Under the pieces are notes generated by a model, which saw only the letters and a program-made list of their open reading frames with translations, made no database searches and was not told where the DNA came from. The position numbers were made by a program, and so were the translations under genes. This document shows, in pieces, positions 1 to 9,075 of a stretch of DNA of 64,000 nt (its first letter is position 1; each line of letters starts with the position of its first letter). Origin of the DNA: Phycisphaerae bacterium (GTDB lineage Bacteria > Planctomycetota > Phycisphaerae > SM23-33). The DNA is taken from positions 83,832 through 147,831 of the forward strand of contig DRGC01000002.1 in the NCBI GenBank assembly GCA_011050235.1. The letters run 5' to 3'.

Positions 1-2204
1 TCGTGCAGGACGATCTCCTGCGTGACCTGCGGGCAGCCGGGGGCCTGGGACGTAATCAGCAGGCTGGCTGCGATGGGGCCGGTCTGGCCGATCTTGACCT
101 TGGCCTTGGCGGTCGTCTTGAGCTTGGCGGTCTTGGCGTGCTTGACCACGAGCTGGTTGGCGGCATGGTCGGCCTCGCCGTCCATCAGCTCACGCTGGAG
201 CTGCTTGTCAAAGACGCTTTCGACCAGGCCGCTCTTGGGATTGACGGTGACTGTGAAGAACTCGTTTTCAACGGAGCAGTCCGTGACCTTCAGCGAGGTC
301 TCGAAGCTCGGGGCCGCGTCGACCGGGACAAACCGGAAGGTCTTGTAGCCGACCGGCGGGACGTCGGAAGCCTTGAAGTGCAGCTCGTATTTCAGGTTTG
401 GCTGAAGCGTACCCATGCCGAATCGGGCGGCCGCGTGGGACAGCGGCGCCTGGGCCGAGTCGATCTCGACGAGTTGATACGGCACGGACTTGCCCGTGGT
501 CAAGTCGATCAACTCAAACGGCTTGCTGGTAAGTTGAGCCTCGTTGACCATCCACATGTTGTCGGTTTCCAGGCCGTTGACGCGGACGACGTCGCTGCGC
601 TGGTTCGTCAGCGGGTTGAAGACCACGACGTGGGCGCCTTGTTCGCGAGCGATGCCCTTGGCGATGCTGGTGAGCGACCGTCGGCCCATGATGGTCGTTG
701 TGGAGGCGGCGCGGTAGGCGTGGCGGGCCTTGTCGTGCCAGGAGAAATCCTGGATCGACCCGACCGGGCACCACATGCCCCAGGTGTGCTCGTCGAACAT
801 CATCATGTCGTAGTAGGCGTCGTCGATGCGGTGGCATTGACCCATCTCGGGCAGGTCCAGCTTGAGCACATGGGTGTCATGAAAGTGCCCGCTGGCCGGT
901 GCGAGCAGGGCCGGGTTATCCACCGACGCGATCGTCGCGAATCGTTCGACGGCCGGAAGGTAGTCGTGCGTGATGCGGTTGAGTGACGTTTCCTTGGCGG
1001 TGGAAACGGCGCCGACGGCGTAGTCGGTGTGGGGCAGTTCGCCGCGGAAGGTCCGCAGGTTGTCGCACTGGGGCTCCAACGCCTTGAAGAACTTGGTGTT
1101 CGTCGACATCCGCAGCTTGGGGAACGCCCACGTGCTGTTCCACTCGCGAGCGACCTCGCAGCCTATCGTGCTGGTCGGCGTATTGTCGCCGCACCCATAC
1201 GCAGGCGCCCGGAACACCGAAAACGGATTGCCCTTGGCCTCCAGATCCGCCAGCACCTGCGGGAGCGTGTTCATCACGTCGTCAGTCGACTGCGGGCTGC
1301 CGAACCCTCCGTAACCGCCTGAATAGAACACCAGGACCTTACTGCCGTCGGGGCCTTCCCACCAGAAGGCGTCCGGCGCGCCGTGGTCGCGCATGACCGC
1401 AGATTCATCCCAACTCGTGTGCCCGGCCGGCCAAGTGAAGTAGTGCGGCAGCCCGGGGAAGAAGTACTTCACCCCCGCCCCGGCCAGCACGGTCGGTAGG
1501 GCCCAGCTCAGCCCCGGCACGTCGGTGATGCTGCCGACGCAAATTTCGCCGCCCATGCGCTCTTGCAGCTTTCGGGACGGATACGTCAACCGCACCAACT
1601 CCTCATGGGCGCACATGCCGGACGTCTCGTTGCCCAGCAGGGCCGGAATCTCCACACGGCCCTCGGCCACGTATTTGGCGAGCTTGTCGATAGCGGCATC
1701 GTCGCTGTGGGTCATGAAGTACCGCAGCGACCAGGCCTCTTCACAGGTGTAGTGGAACTGGGCTTCTTCCGGGTAGTCAGCCGTCGCCTCGCAATAGTCG
1801 GCGACCTTGTTGTAGAGGTCTTTGTAGAAGTGGAGGATGTCCTCGATCGGGTCGGTGTAGCCGTAGTCGTGGTGGGCGATGGGGATCAGATGGATCTCCC
1901 AGTGCTTCCGCGGCTGCCAGGCGACGGTCTTTCGGGTGGTCTTGCCGTCGGCCGCCTTCAGGGCCACCTTCACATCCGCCGGCTCACGAAGATCCGGCAC
2001 CTTGACCTGGTGGGTCGTCTTGCCGGGAGCGATCTCGCCAAGCCCGCAGGTAACGACATCGGTGCCGGGAAACTTGAAGGTCACCGCAGCGCCGGAGGCC
2101 GGCGCATCGGACTTGTTCTCGATCGTGATGTTGACGGCTTGCAGCAGGCCGTCGTCATGACGGGCAAACAGAACGGTGGGATCGACCGACTTGATGCGCA
2201 GCAT
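1..2204 (-). CDS. GH38-like alpha-mannosidase, C-terminus cut by window edge
   Basis: The reverse strand stays open from an ATG at 2204 to base 1 (734 codons without a stop). A GGAAAGG ribosome binding site lies a few bases upstream. The N-terminus is a beta-rich domain of about 80 residues, followed by a GH38-like catalytic start with the metal/substrate motif HHDYGYTD, then a segment reading ITDVPGLSWALP that matches the GH38 pattern. Such enzymes remove alpha-mannosyl residues from glycans using a divalent metal. No signal peptide is visible, so it is probably cytoplasmic. The gene diverges from the alcohol dehydrogenase trio across about 190 bp. The family call is from remembered motifs; the C-terminal beta domains lie partly outside the window. 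Confidence 0.7.
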   Translation of the reverse strand, partial: MLRIKSVDPTVLFARHDDGLLQAVNITIENKSDAPASGAAVTFKFPGTDVVTCGLGEIAPGKTTHQVKVPDLREPADVKVALKAADGKTTRKTVAWQPRKHWEIHLIPIAHHDYGYTDPIEDILHFYKDLYNKVADYCEATADYPEEAQFHYTCEEAWSLRYFMTHSDDAAIDKLAKYVAEGRVEIPALLGNETSGMCAHEELVRLTYPSRKLQERMGGEICVGSITDVPGLSWALPTVLAGAGVKYFFPGLPHYFTWPAGHTSWDESAVMRDHGAPDAFWWEGPDGSKVLVFYSGGYGGFGSPQSTDDVMNTLPQVLADLEAKGNPFSVFRAPAYGCGDNTPTSTIGCEVAREWNSTWAFPKLRMSTNTKFFKALEPQCDNLRTFRGELPHTDYAVGAVSTAKETSLNRITHDYLPAVERFATIASVDNPALLAPASGHFHDTHVLKLDLPEMGQCHRIDDAYYDMMMFDEHTWGMWCPVGSIQDFSWHDKARHAYRAASTTTIMGRRSLTSIAKGIAREQGAHVVVFNPLTNQRSDVVRVNGLETDNMWMVNEAQLTSKPFELIDLTTGKSVPYQLVEIDSAQAPLSHAAARFGMGTLQPNLKYELHFKASDVPPVGYKTFRFVPVDAAPSFETSLKVTDCSVENEFFTVTVNPKSGLVESVFDKQLQRELMDGEADHAANQLVVKHAKTAKLKTTAKAKVKIGQTGPIAASLLITSQAPGCPQVTQEIVLH

Positions 2205-2394
2205 AATGTGTCACCTTTCCTGCGGGGTGTTATCGCGACGAATTGCGCCAGACTATACATGGTCCGACCGGGAGCGTAAATGCGAGAGCCCCGCGGAAAC
2301 AAGACCTGTTGCGCTTCGCTGGCGGCTGGACCTGTCCGCTGCAGGCAGGCTACAATCATGGTTGACGAGCTAGAGACCCTCAAGGAGCCTTCAG

Positions 2395-3594
2395 ATGTTC
2401 GACTTCGAATTCTACAACCCCGTGCGAGTGATCTTCGGCGCCGGCAAGGTCGAGTTGGCCGGGCAGAAGGCGGCTGAGCTTGGCGACAAGGCCCTGCTGG
2501 TCAGCTACAAGAAGCTGGGGCCGTTGGCCGAACTGCTCGAGCGGGTCAAGACGCTGCTGGGCGAGGCGGGCGTTGAGGTCGTGGAGTTTTTCGCCTTCCA
2601 GGAGAACCCGGCGATCGAGACCGCGGCCGAGGGAGTCGCCCTGGCCAAGAAGCAAGGCTGTGACCTGATCGTCGCCGTCGGCGGCGGGTCGGTCATGGAT
2701 GGCGGCAAAGCCATCGCCGCCGGCGCGTGCTATGAAGGCGACCTGTGGAACATGGTCAACTCGCGCCACGACGATAGCGGCGCCGACATCGCCCCGCCGA
2801 CCGAGGCCCTGCCGCTTATGACCATCCCCACGCTACCGGCCACCGGCAGCGAGATGAACATGTGCGCGGTGGTCTCCAACAAGGCCCTGGGCGAGAAATC
2901 CTACATCTGGGCGGAGTGCATCTTCCCGGCGATCTCGATTCTCGATCCGCAGCTCACGACGTCCCTGCCGGCGTTCCAGTCGGCGTGTGCGGCGGCCGAT
3001 GCCATCTCCCACGTCCTGGAGATCTACATCAACTCGCGCGAGGACACGCCCCTGCAGAACACCTGGCAGGAAGGCTGTGTGCGGACCACCATCGAGAACA
3101 TCGCCAAGGTCCTCGACGATCCCAACGACATCGAGGCCCGGGGGAACCTGATGTGGACGGCCACGTGCGCGATCAATGGCTGGGCCTGGCCCGGCGACGG
3201 CTGGACGCCCATGCACCAGATCGGCCACGTCCTCACCAGCCGCCACGGCGTCAACCACGGCTCGAGCCTGACGGTTCTCATGCCGCACTGGATGCGGTAC
3301 AACAAATTGCGCCGCCCGCACACCTACAAAACCTTCGCCACGGCCGTCATGGGTGTCGACTCGGCCGGCAAGAGCGACGAGCAGATCATCGACGAAGGCA
3401 TCGACCGCTTTCAGGCCTTCCTCGATACGATCGGCGTTCCGACCAGCCTGGGGCAGGTCGGCATCACCGAACAAGACCTCCAGCCCATCCTGGACGGCGC
3501 CGTCAAAGTCTCCTTCGGCGCCGACGGCAATCTCAAGTGCAACCCCATCATGACCAAGGATGACGTCATGAACGTCCTGAAGGCGGCCCTTTGA
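2395..3594 (+). CDS. Iron-containing alcohol dehydrogenase
   Basis: The 399-residue protein has the usual length of group III (iron-type) alcohol dehydrogenases. It carries the nucleotide-binding AVGGGSVMDGGK motif near residues 97-108. Metal ligands are visible as an Asp and His in AAADAISHVLE and two more His in MHQIGHVLTSRHGVNHG. The family reduces aldehydes or oxidises alcohols with NAD(P)H. An AAGGAG site sits 7 bases before the ATG. It is the first gene of a tight trio with a DeoC-type aldolase and an FGGY kinase. The likely job is therefore disposal of an aldehyde released by the aldolase, comparable to lactaldehyde reduction; that role is inferred. Confidence 0.9.
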   Translation: MFDFEFYNPVRVIFGAGKVELAGQKAAELGDKALLVSYKKLGPLAELLERVKTLLGEAGVEVVEFFAFQENPAIETAAEGVALAKKQGCDLIVAVGGGSVMDGGKAIAAGACYEGDLWNMVNSRHDDSGADIAPPTEALPLMTIPTLPATGSEMNMCAVVSNKALGEKSYIWAECIFPAISILDPQLTTSLPAFQSACAAADAISHVLEIYINSREDTPLQNTWQEGCVRTTIENIAKVLDDPNDIEARGNLMWTATCAINGWAWPGDGWTPMHQIGHVLTSRHGVNHGSSLTVLMPHWMRYNKLRRPHTYKTFATAVMGVDSAGKSDEQIIDEGIDRFQAFLDTIGVPTSLGQVGITEQDLQPILDGAVKVSFGADGNLKCNPIMTKDDVMNVLKAAL

Positions 3595-3613
3595 GCCGGC
3601 GAGAACCCCTGAT

Positions 3614-4300
3614 ATGTCACCGAAAAAAATTGCCCAAATGATCGACCTGAGTTGCGTCCAGTCCTCCAGCACGCTGGACGATATCGCCGGGGCCGTGGAC
3701 CTCGCCCGCCAGCATGACGTGGCGGCCGTGTTCGCCCTGCCCGCGCACATCCCCTACCTGATGGAACTGGTCGGCGATAGCGACATCATGGTCGGCGCGG
3801 TCGTGGGCTTTCCCGATGGCGCCGCCACCACGGCCGGCAAAACGGCTGAGGCCGCCGAGCAACTGGCCATGGGCTGCGGCGAGTTCGACATGGTCAACAA
3901 CATTGCCTGGCTCAAGGCCGGCAAGGACGATCTGTATCGCAACGACGTGGCCGCCGTCGTCGCTGCCGCCGAAGGCAAGCCCGTCAAGGTCATCCTGGAA
4001 TGTCACCACCTCACCAACGACGAGATCGTCCGCGCCTGCTGGCTGTGCGTGGAGGCCGGGGCCTCGTTCGTGAAGACCGGCACGGGCTGGGCCCCCACCG
4101 GCGCAACGCTCGAGAACGTCAAACTCATGAAACAGACCGTCGGCGACCGCTGCCAGGTCAAGGCCGCCGGTGGCGTGCGCGGGCTGGAGACCTTGCTGGC
4201 CATGCATCGCCTCGGCGCGACGCGCTTCGGCATCGGCGTGGGAACAGCCAGGACGATCCTGGAACACCTGCCGGCCGACGACAAGAGCGACAATTACTGA
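3614..4300 (+). CDS. deoC: DeoC-family class I aldolase
   Basis: This 228-residue TIM-barrel protein keeps all the signature residues of deoxyribose-phosphate aldolase. These are D92 in EFDMVNN, the Schiff-base lysine K154 in FVKTGTGW, and K183 in VKAAGGVRG, equivalent to D102, K167 and K201 of the E. coli enzyme. The family splits 2-deoxyribose 5-phosphate into glyceraldehyde 3-phosphate and acetaldehyde, but relatives act on other phosphorylated sugars. It starts 19 bp after the alcohol dehydrogenase and ends 24 bp before the kinase. The neighbouring kinase is not of the usual deoxyribokinase type, so the true substrate may be another ketose phosphate. Confidence 0.88.
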   Translation: MSPKKIAQMIDLSCVQSSSTLDDIAGAVDLARQHDVAAVFALPAHIPYLMELVGDSDIMVGAVVGFPDGAATTAGKTAEAAEQLAMGCGEFDMVNNIAWLKAGKDDLYRNDVAAVVAAAEGKPVKVILECHHLTNDEIVRACWLCVEAGASFVKTGTGWAPTGATLENVKLMKQTVGDRCQVKAAGGVRGLETLLAMHRLGATRFGIGVGTARTILEHLPADDKSDNY

Positions 4301-4324
4301 TCGAAATAGAGAAGGCGACACCGA

Positions 4325-5857
4325 ATGAGCATCGTCCTGGCGTATGACTTCGGGACCGGGGGGATCAAGGCCTCGCTCTATCAGCCGGACGGAGCGTGCC
4401 TGGCCTCGCACGCTGCAACCTACGAGACGCACTATCCCAGGCCCGGCTGGCACGAGCAGGACCCGACGGCGTGGTGGGATGCAACGGTCGAGGCCACCCG
4501 ATTGCTGCTGGAAGAATGGGGCGGCGCGCCGGAGTCCATTTCCGCGGTCGGGCTTTCGGGCCATTCGCTCGGCGTCGTGCCGCTGGATGAAAAGGGCAAC
4601 CTGCTCCGTCAGTATGCTCTGATCTGGTCGGACTCTCGCCCCGACACCCAGCCGGCGGAGTTTTTCGGGACAATCTCCCAAGAGCAGTGGTACCTGACCA
4701 CGGGCAACGGCTTCCCGGCCCCGCTATACACGGTCTTCAAGATCATGTGGCTGCGGGACAACGAGCCGGACGTCTTTCGAAACATCCACCGCGTGCTCGG
4801 CTCGAAGGATTACATCAACTACCGGATGACGGGCGTGATGGCCACCGACTGCTCCTACGCGTCCGGCTCGGGCGTGTGGGATCTGGCGGGCTGGCGCTAC
4901 TCGGATGACCTGATCGGCTGCAGCGGGCTCGATGCGTCGATCTTCCCCGAGGCGGTCGCCTCCAGCGACGTGATCGGCGCCCTGACAGCGGAAGCGGCCG
5001 AGCAACTGTCCCTGCCGCAAGGCGTCCGGATCGTCGCCGGCGGGGTCGATAACAGTTGCATGGCCCTGGGCGCTCGGGCCTTTCGCGACGGCGACGCCTA
5101 CAACTCGATGGGCTCAAGCAGTTGGATCGCCGTGACCGGCTCGAAGCCACTGCTGGACGTCAACACCCGGCCATACGTTTTCGCCCACATCGTGCCGGGC
5201 AAGTTCACCTCCGCCCTGGGCGTGTTTTCGACCGGAACGTCGTTCCGATGGATGCGGGACCAGTTGTGCGCGAACTTCGACGCCGAAGCTGCCTCCGCCG
5301 GCTGCAGCGCCTACGAGATCATGCTCGACCGCGCCGCCCAGTCCCCGCTCGGGGCCAACGGCGTGATGTTCCTGCCCCACCTGGCCGGCGGGTCGTCGCT
5401 CGAGCCAAGCCAGAACATCCGCGGAGCGTTCGTGCACCTGGACCTCGCCTCGACGCACGCCGACCTCTGTCGGGCCGTCATCGAGGGCATCGCCATGGCG
5501 CAGGCCAACGCCTTGGCCGGCCTCGAAACGCTCTCGCCGCTCAGCGACGAAATCCTCGCCGTCGGCGGCGGCGCCCGCAGCGACCTGTGGATGCAGATCT
5601 ACGCCGACATGTACGCCAAGCAGATGGTCCGCAGCCAGGTCGGCCAACAGGCTGCCGCTCTCGGGGCAGCCGCCGCGGCGCTGGTCGGCACGGGCCAATG
5701 GGCCGACTACAGCCCGATCGCCGCGATCCACAAGATTATCGACACCAAGACCCCCATCCCCGCCCACACCGCCGCCTACGAAAAGCGCCTGGAGATATTC
5801 CGCAAGCTCAACATCTGCCTCAGCGACATCGGCGACGACATCGCGAGCCTGGCCTAG
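4325..5857 (+). CDS. FGGY-family carbohydrate kinase (xylulokinase-like)
   Basis: The 510-residue protein begins with the FGGY phosphate-1 motif, LAYDFGTGGIKA, and has the second-domain pattern VAGGVDNSCMALG and the late AVGGGARSDLWMQ motif near residue 410. FGGY kinases phosphorylate ketoses or polyols such as xylulose, fuculose or rhamnulose; the overall layout is closest to xylulokinases. It follows the aldolase in one operon (AGAAGG site before the ATG). Together the three genes could phosphorylate a sugar, cleave it and reduce the aldehyde product. The substrate cannot be read from the sequence. Confidence 0.88.
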   Translation: MSIVLAYDFGTGGIKASLYQPDGACLASHAATYETHYPRPGWHEQDPTAWWDATVEATRLLLEEWGGAPESISAVGLSGHSLGVVPLDEKGNLLRQYALIWSDSRPDTQPAEFFGTISQEQWYLTTGNGFPAPLYTVFKIMWLRDNEPDVFRNIHRVLGSKDYINYRMTGVMATDCSYASGSGVWDLAGWRYSDDLIGCSGLDASIFPEAVASSDVIGALTAEAAEQLSLPQGVRIVAGGVDNSCMALGARAFRDGDAYNSMGSSSWIAVTGSKPLLDVNTRPYVFAHIVPGKFTSALGVFSTGTSFRWMRDQLCANFDAEAASAGCSAYEIMLDRAAQSPLGANGVMFLPHLAGGSSLEPSQNIRGAFVHLDLASTHADLCRAVIEGIAMAQANALAGLETLSPLSDEILAVGGGARSDLWMQIYADMYAKQMVRSQVGQQAAALGAAAAALVGTGQWADYSPIAAIHKIIDTKTPIPAHTAAYEKRLEIFRKLNICLSDIGDDIASLA

Positions 5858-6001
5858 AGCTCAAGAGCTCTTCCTCTCTGGGGTGGCACGGTCCCCGCGG
5901 GGCCGTGTTCCTGCATCAACACTAGGATATGGGCAACCCGCGCCCCATCGCGCAGCCGACGCCAGGTGAAATCTGAAAACACGCTGGACGCCCTGCCGGT
6001 G
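5858..6001. terminator. Intergenic hairpin between convergent genes
   Basis: The kinase and the GH32 gene converge here. A GC-rich hairpin occupies 5887-5907 (CACGG then CCCC, pairing with GGGG then CCGTG, one bulged T). There is no clear T-run after it on either strand, so termination is possible but unproven. The hairpin also resembles a dispersed palindromic repeat. Confidence 0.35.
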
Positions 6002-7576
6002 CTATGTCCAGATCGATTGCAGTTCGAAGACCTCGAGTGTTTTGAACATCGCGGCGCCGCCTCTGGTGAACGCTCCCAGCGACTGATTGTCGTCAGCCAT
6101 CGCGGCGGCCATCGGCATGTAGACCAGGCCGTCATTGGCGAAGATTTCGATCGATCCGCGATCGACCAGCAGTCGCAATGTGACAACGCCATCTACAGCG
6201 GCCAGCGGAGCAACCTTATCCAGACACGACAGCTCGCCCTTGGCGACATTCCACATCACATCCACGCCGCGAATGTTGAAGCCGACTTCTGCCGCGTCGC
6301 CGACCGACATCTCCGCGCGGATATCGAACAAATCGCCGGCCACATCCGACAGTGGATTATCCCCCTCGCTAACCGTCAGATCAGCCCACGCGTGCTTCTG
6401 GCCGTGGAGCTTTTCGATCTCAGCCACCGGCTGGGCGAACACGCGGATGCCTTCATCGGTCGCCCGCAGCGTCAATTCGGTGGCAAATAGCATCATCTGA
6501 TTGAATGGCATGTCCGTGACGTTCACCTGCCCCCAGCCGATTTGGATTCGCCGGCCATCGTCGGCCGGGATGTTGCTGAAGGTCTGGGCGGCGTAGAAGC
6601 AATTCCCGCGACTCAGCGGCAGGCGCTCCTGCTCGGGGGTGAAGGTCTTTCCGTCGAACTGACCGACCAGATACTCCCCAGCCGCTCCGTGCAGCACCCA
6701 CCGCGTATTGGCCGAGTCGCCGTCGACGGGCAGTTCGAACAGGTCGGGGCATTCGAAAAAGCCCGGCAGTTCCGACTGCAGGGCCCACGTCTTGAGGTCC
6801 GGGGAGGTGAAGAAGCCGAACCGCTGACTGTTTTCCTCGTCGAGGAACAGGACCATCACCCACTCACCCGTCGGCTCGTGCCAGAAGATTCGCGGGTCGC
6901 GGTCGCTACCGCCAGTGATGTTGTCGACGACGGGGTTGCCGTCGAACTTCATCCACGTTCGCCCGCGGTCGGTGCTGTAGGCGATCGCCTGGGTGAACGT
7001 CGGCCCGGCGTAGGTGAAGGCCGCCACGAGGGGCTTCTCGTCGCCCGTCTGGAAGCCGGTCGTGTTGGCCTCGTCGACGACGGCTGAGCCGGAGAAAATC
7101 GTCCCAAGTGCGTCGGGGTAGATGGCGTCGGGCTGTTCGGTCCAGTGGACCAGGTCTTCGCTGATCGTCTGGCCCCAGTGCATGTTGCCCCAGCCCGTCC
7201 CGTAGGGGTTGTGCTGGTAGAACAGATGGTACTCGCCGTCGTAGAAGACCATGCCGTTGGGGTCGTTGTTCCACCCGCGGCGGCTGGAGAAGTGAAACTG
7301 CGGGCGAAGCTTCTCTTGGTAGAGGTCCTCGGCGCCTTCGATCTGATCCGACGGCTTGATGATCAGATTCTCCAGCGGTGGGTCGACCTCGAAGGTCGCC
7401 TCCTTGCCGGCGAACTCGGTGACGTCCATGAACACCCACAGGCCCGGCTCGCCTTCCGCCAGTTCGATCTCGAACTCGCGGACGGTCTGGCCATCGATAA
7501 TCATCTTCATCTGGCGCTTCCGGCCGCCGGTGGTGACGGGAAAGTTGAGGTACGTGGTATTGAGCGTGAGCTTCAT
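6002..7576 (-). CDS. GH32 beta-fructofuranosidase / levanase-type hydrolase
   Basis: I start at the ATG at 7576, because the GGAAAGG site lies 8 bases before it and inside a longer reading from 7594; this gives 524 residues. The GH32 triad is complete: nucleophile D105 in WNNDPNG, transition-state D227 in the RDP motif, and acid/base E275 in ECPDLF. The family hydrolyses sucrose, inulin, levan or related fructosides. About 85 residues precede the five-bladed propeller and a beta-sandwich follows it, as is usual. No signal peptide is seen, so it should act inside the cell. A degraded gene fragment lies just upstream. Confidence 0.92.
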   Translation of the reverse strand: MKLTLNTTYLNFPVTTGGRKRQMKMIIDGQTVREFEIELAEGEPGLWVFMDVTEFAGKEATFEVDPPLENLIIKPSDQIEGAEDLYQEKLRPQFHFSSRRGWNNDPNGMVFYDGEYHLFYQHNPYGTGWGNMHWGQTISEDLVHWTEQPDAIYPDALGTIFSGSAVVDEANTTGFQTGDEKPLVAAFTYAGPTFTQAIAYSTDRGRTWMKFDGNPVVDNITGGSDRDPRIFWHEPTGEWVMVLFLDEENSQRFGFFTSPDLKTWALQSELPGFFECPDLFELPVDGDSANTRWVLHGAAGEYLVGQFDGKTFTPEQERLPLSRGNCFYAAQTFSNIPADDGRRIQIGWGQVNVTDMPFNQMMLFATELTLRATDEGIRVFAQPVAEIEKLHGQKHAWADLTVSEGDNPLSDVAGDLFDIRAEMSVGDAAEVGFNIRGVDVMWNVAKGELSCLDKVAPLAAVDGVVTLRLLVDRGSIEIFANDGLVYMPMAAAMADDNQSLGAFTRGGAAMFKTLEVFELQSIWT

Positions 7577-7603
7577 GTCGCTTTGCCTTTCCATAGCGGA
7601 TGG

Positions 7604-7953
7604 TTATTCAATAATCAGCAGCCAGCCGCGTGCGGGCCCGACGGGAATTGCCTCGCCCACAACGAACGTCGCAGCCGGTTGGAAGTCCTCGACCTGCGGT
7701 GCAGTGATTGTCGCTTTTCCCGCGTCGATGTCGAGCGCCGCCCAGTCAATATCCAGCCGGACGTCGACCGTCTCAGCCGCCCAACTCGCGATTGATCTCA
7801 ACGCGGGCAACGTTGGCGATGCGTTGCTGCGTCTGGGTGCAAACGACCATCGCGTCAATCAGCTCCGGCGAAATGTAACACGCCGCTCCACCGCTCGCCA
7901 TGGTCCGCCCATCGATCGAGACGCGAAGATTGACAGCCCGCGCGAGCGGGGGT
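7604..7953 (-). pseudogene. Remnant coding sequence (possible GH123/DUF6067-like C-terminus)
   Basis: Two reverse-strand frames look coding but do not join. The downstream one, about 7604-7790, ends in FQPAATF and GPARGWLLIIE before a TAA stop. That resembles the C-terminal tail of planctomycete GH123/DUF6067-type proteins as I remember them. The other frame is open from about 7953 to a TGA at 7773-7775, contains NLRVSIDGRTMASGG, and is not recognised. Neither has a credible start with the rest of a gene. I read the stretch as decay products between the GH32 and URO-D genes. The family assignment is weak. Confidence 0.4.
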
Positions 7954-8001
7954 AGCTATGGAGACCGCTCGGCCGGTTTGGCCAGGCGTGGAGAACCATC
8001 G

Positions 8002-9069
8002 GTGCTGACAGTTTCAGCAAGAATGCGCGAGGCAATGGAGCGGCTGAAGCAGGCGGCTGTCGGCAAGGCCGATTGTGTAGCCGTGACGGCGCAGATCAGC
8101 CACCATGCCGCTCGCCTGGCGGGCGAGTCGACCCGGACATTCTACACCGACGCCGAGACCTTCCTCGCCTGCCAACTCCACGCCGATGAGCTGTACCAGC
8201 TCGACACCGTCACCACGCATTACGATCTGTACAACATCGAGGCTGAGGCGATGGGGGCGCCGATGGTCTGGAACGCCAACGAGACCCCCGAGGCCGACCC
8301 GGCCCATCGACTGCTGGAATCCGTCGACGACTGGCGGAAGCTCAAGCCCGTTCGAATCGGCCAAGCCGGGCGAATGCCGTTTATCCTCGAGATCAACAGA
8401 CGGCTGATGGACTTGGCCTTAAAGCCGAAGGTCCGCTTCTGCGGGCCGGTCACGCTGGCGGCGAAGCTGCTGGGCGTTGAGAAACTCATCGTCGCGTGCG
8501 TCACCGAGCCGGACCGGGTCCACGCGCTCATGACGTTCCTGACCGACGAGGTGATCGCGCCGTGGATCGTCTGCCAGCGCGAGCATGCCGGCGACGACAA
8601 CGCCACGGCCGGCGGGGCCGACGCCGTCGCCTCGCCCCCGATCCTGAGCGTGGCGATGGTCCGTGAGTTTTGCCTTCACTACCTCCAAAGGCTGGACAAG
8701 CTGGTCGGCAAGGTCCGCCTGGCTGCGCTATGGGGTGAAAGATTCCTCGACGATCCGCGTGAGTACATGGACATCAAACGGCTCGCGTATCCGGGCACCT
8801 GCCAGGCCCTGGACCCGGACGTCACCGCTCTGGGCCCGGCGCTGTTCAAGGCCTATGCCGATGAGCATGACATGACCCTCGTGATGGGTCTGGATGCCGC
8901 ACTGATCGAGCAAGGCCCGGTCAACGCCATTCGCTCGCGGGCCCAGCGCTTCATCGACGAGGCCGGGCGGGACGGGCGGTTCATCCTCTTCCTCAACGAC
9001 ATCCCCTACAACACCCCGCCCGATCACGTCCACGCCGCCGTCGCCGTCGCCCACCAGCACCGTTACTGA
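8002..9069 (+). CDS. Uroporphyrinogen decarboxylase (URO-D)-family protein
   Basis: The frame is open from 7900, but the best start is the GTG at 8002 with a GGAG site 9 bases upstream, giving 355 residues. The fold reads as URO-D/methylcobamide methyltransferase: an N-terminal MREAMERLKQA helix and VRFCGPVTLAAKLLG in the barrel. The segment LAALWGERFLDDPREYMD corresponds to the substrate loop. Genes of this family in glycan-degradation operons are usually not heme biosynthetic. They may be corrinoid-dependent methyl or demethylation enzymes, but no function is proven. Nothing here identifies the methyl donor. A second intact copy lies at 54577 and a deleted one at 11459. Confidence 0.75.
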   Translation: MLTVSARMREAMERLKQAAVGKADCVAVTAQISHHAARLAGESTRTFYTDAETFLACQLHADELYQLDTVTTHYDLYNIEAEAMGAPMVWNANETPEADPAHRLLESVDDWRKLKPVRIGQAGRMPFILEINRRLMDLALKPKVRFCGPVTLAAKLLGVEKLIVACVTEPDRVHALMTFLTDEVIAPWIVCQREHAGDDNATAGGADAVASPPILSVAMVREFCLHYLQRLDKLVGKVRLAALWGERFLDDPREYMDIKRLAYPGTCQALDPDVTALGPALFKAYADEHDMTLVMGLDAALIEQGPVNAIRSRAQRFIDEAGRDGRFILFLNDIPYNTPPDHVHAAVAVAHQHRY

Positions 9070-9075
9070 CGGCGG

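Noticed and set aside
3..986. Plus-strand frame of 327 codons at the left edge
   Set aside because: It is antisense to the GH38-like gene, whose reverse frame stays open for 734 codons and carries family motifs.
5887..5907. Strong rho-independent terminator between the kinase and GH32
   Set aside because: The hairpin is GC-rich, but neither side has a T-run, so it is reported only as a possible terminator or repeat.
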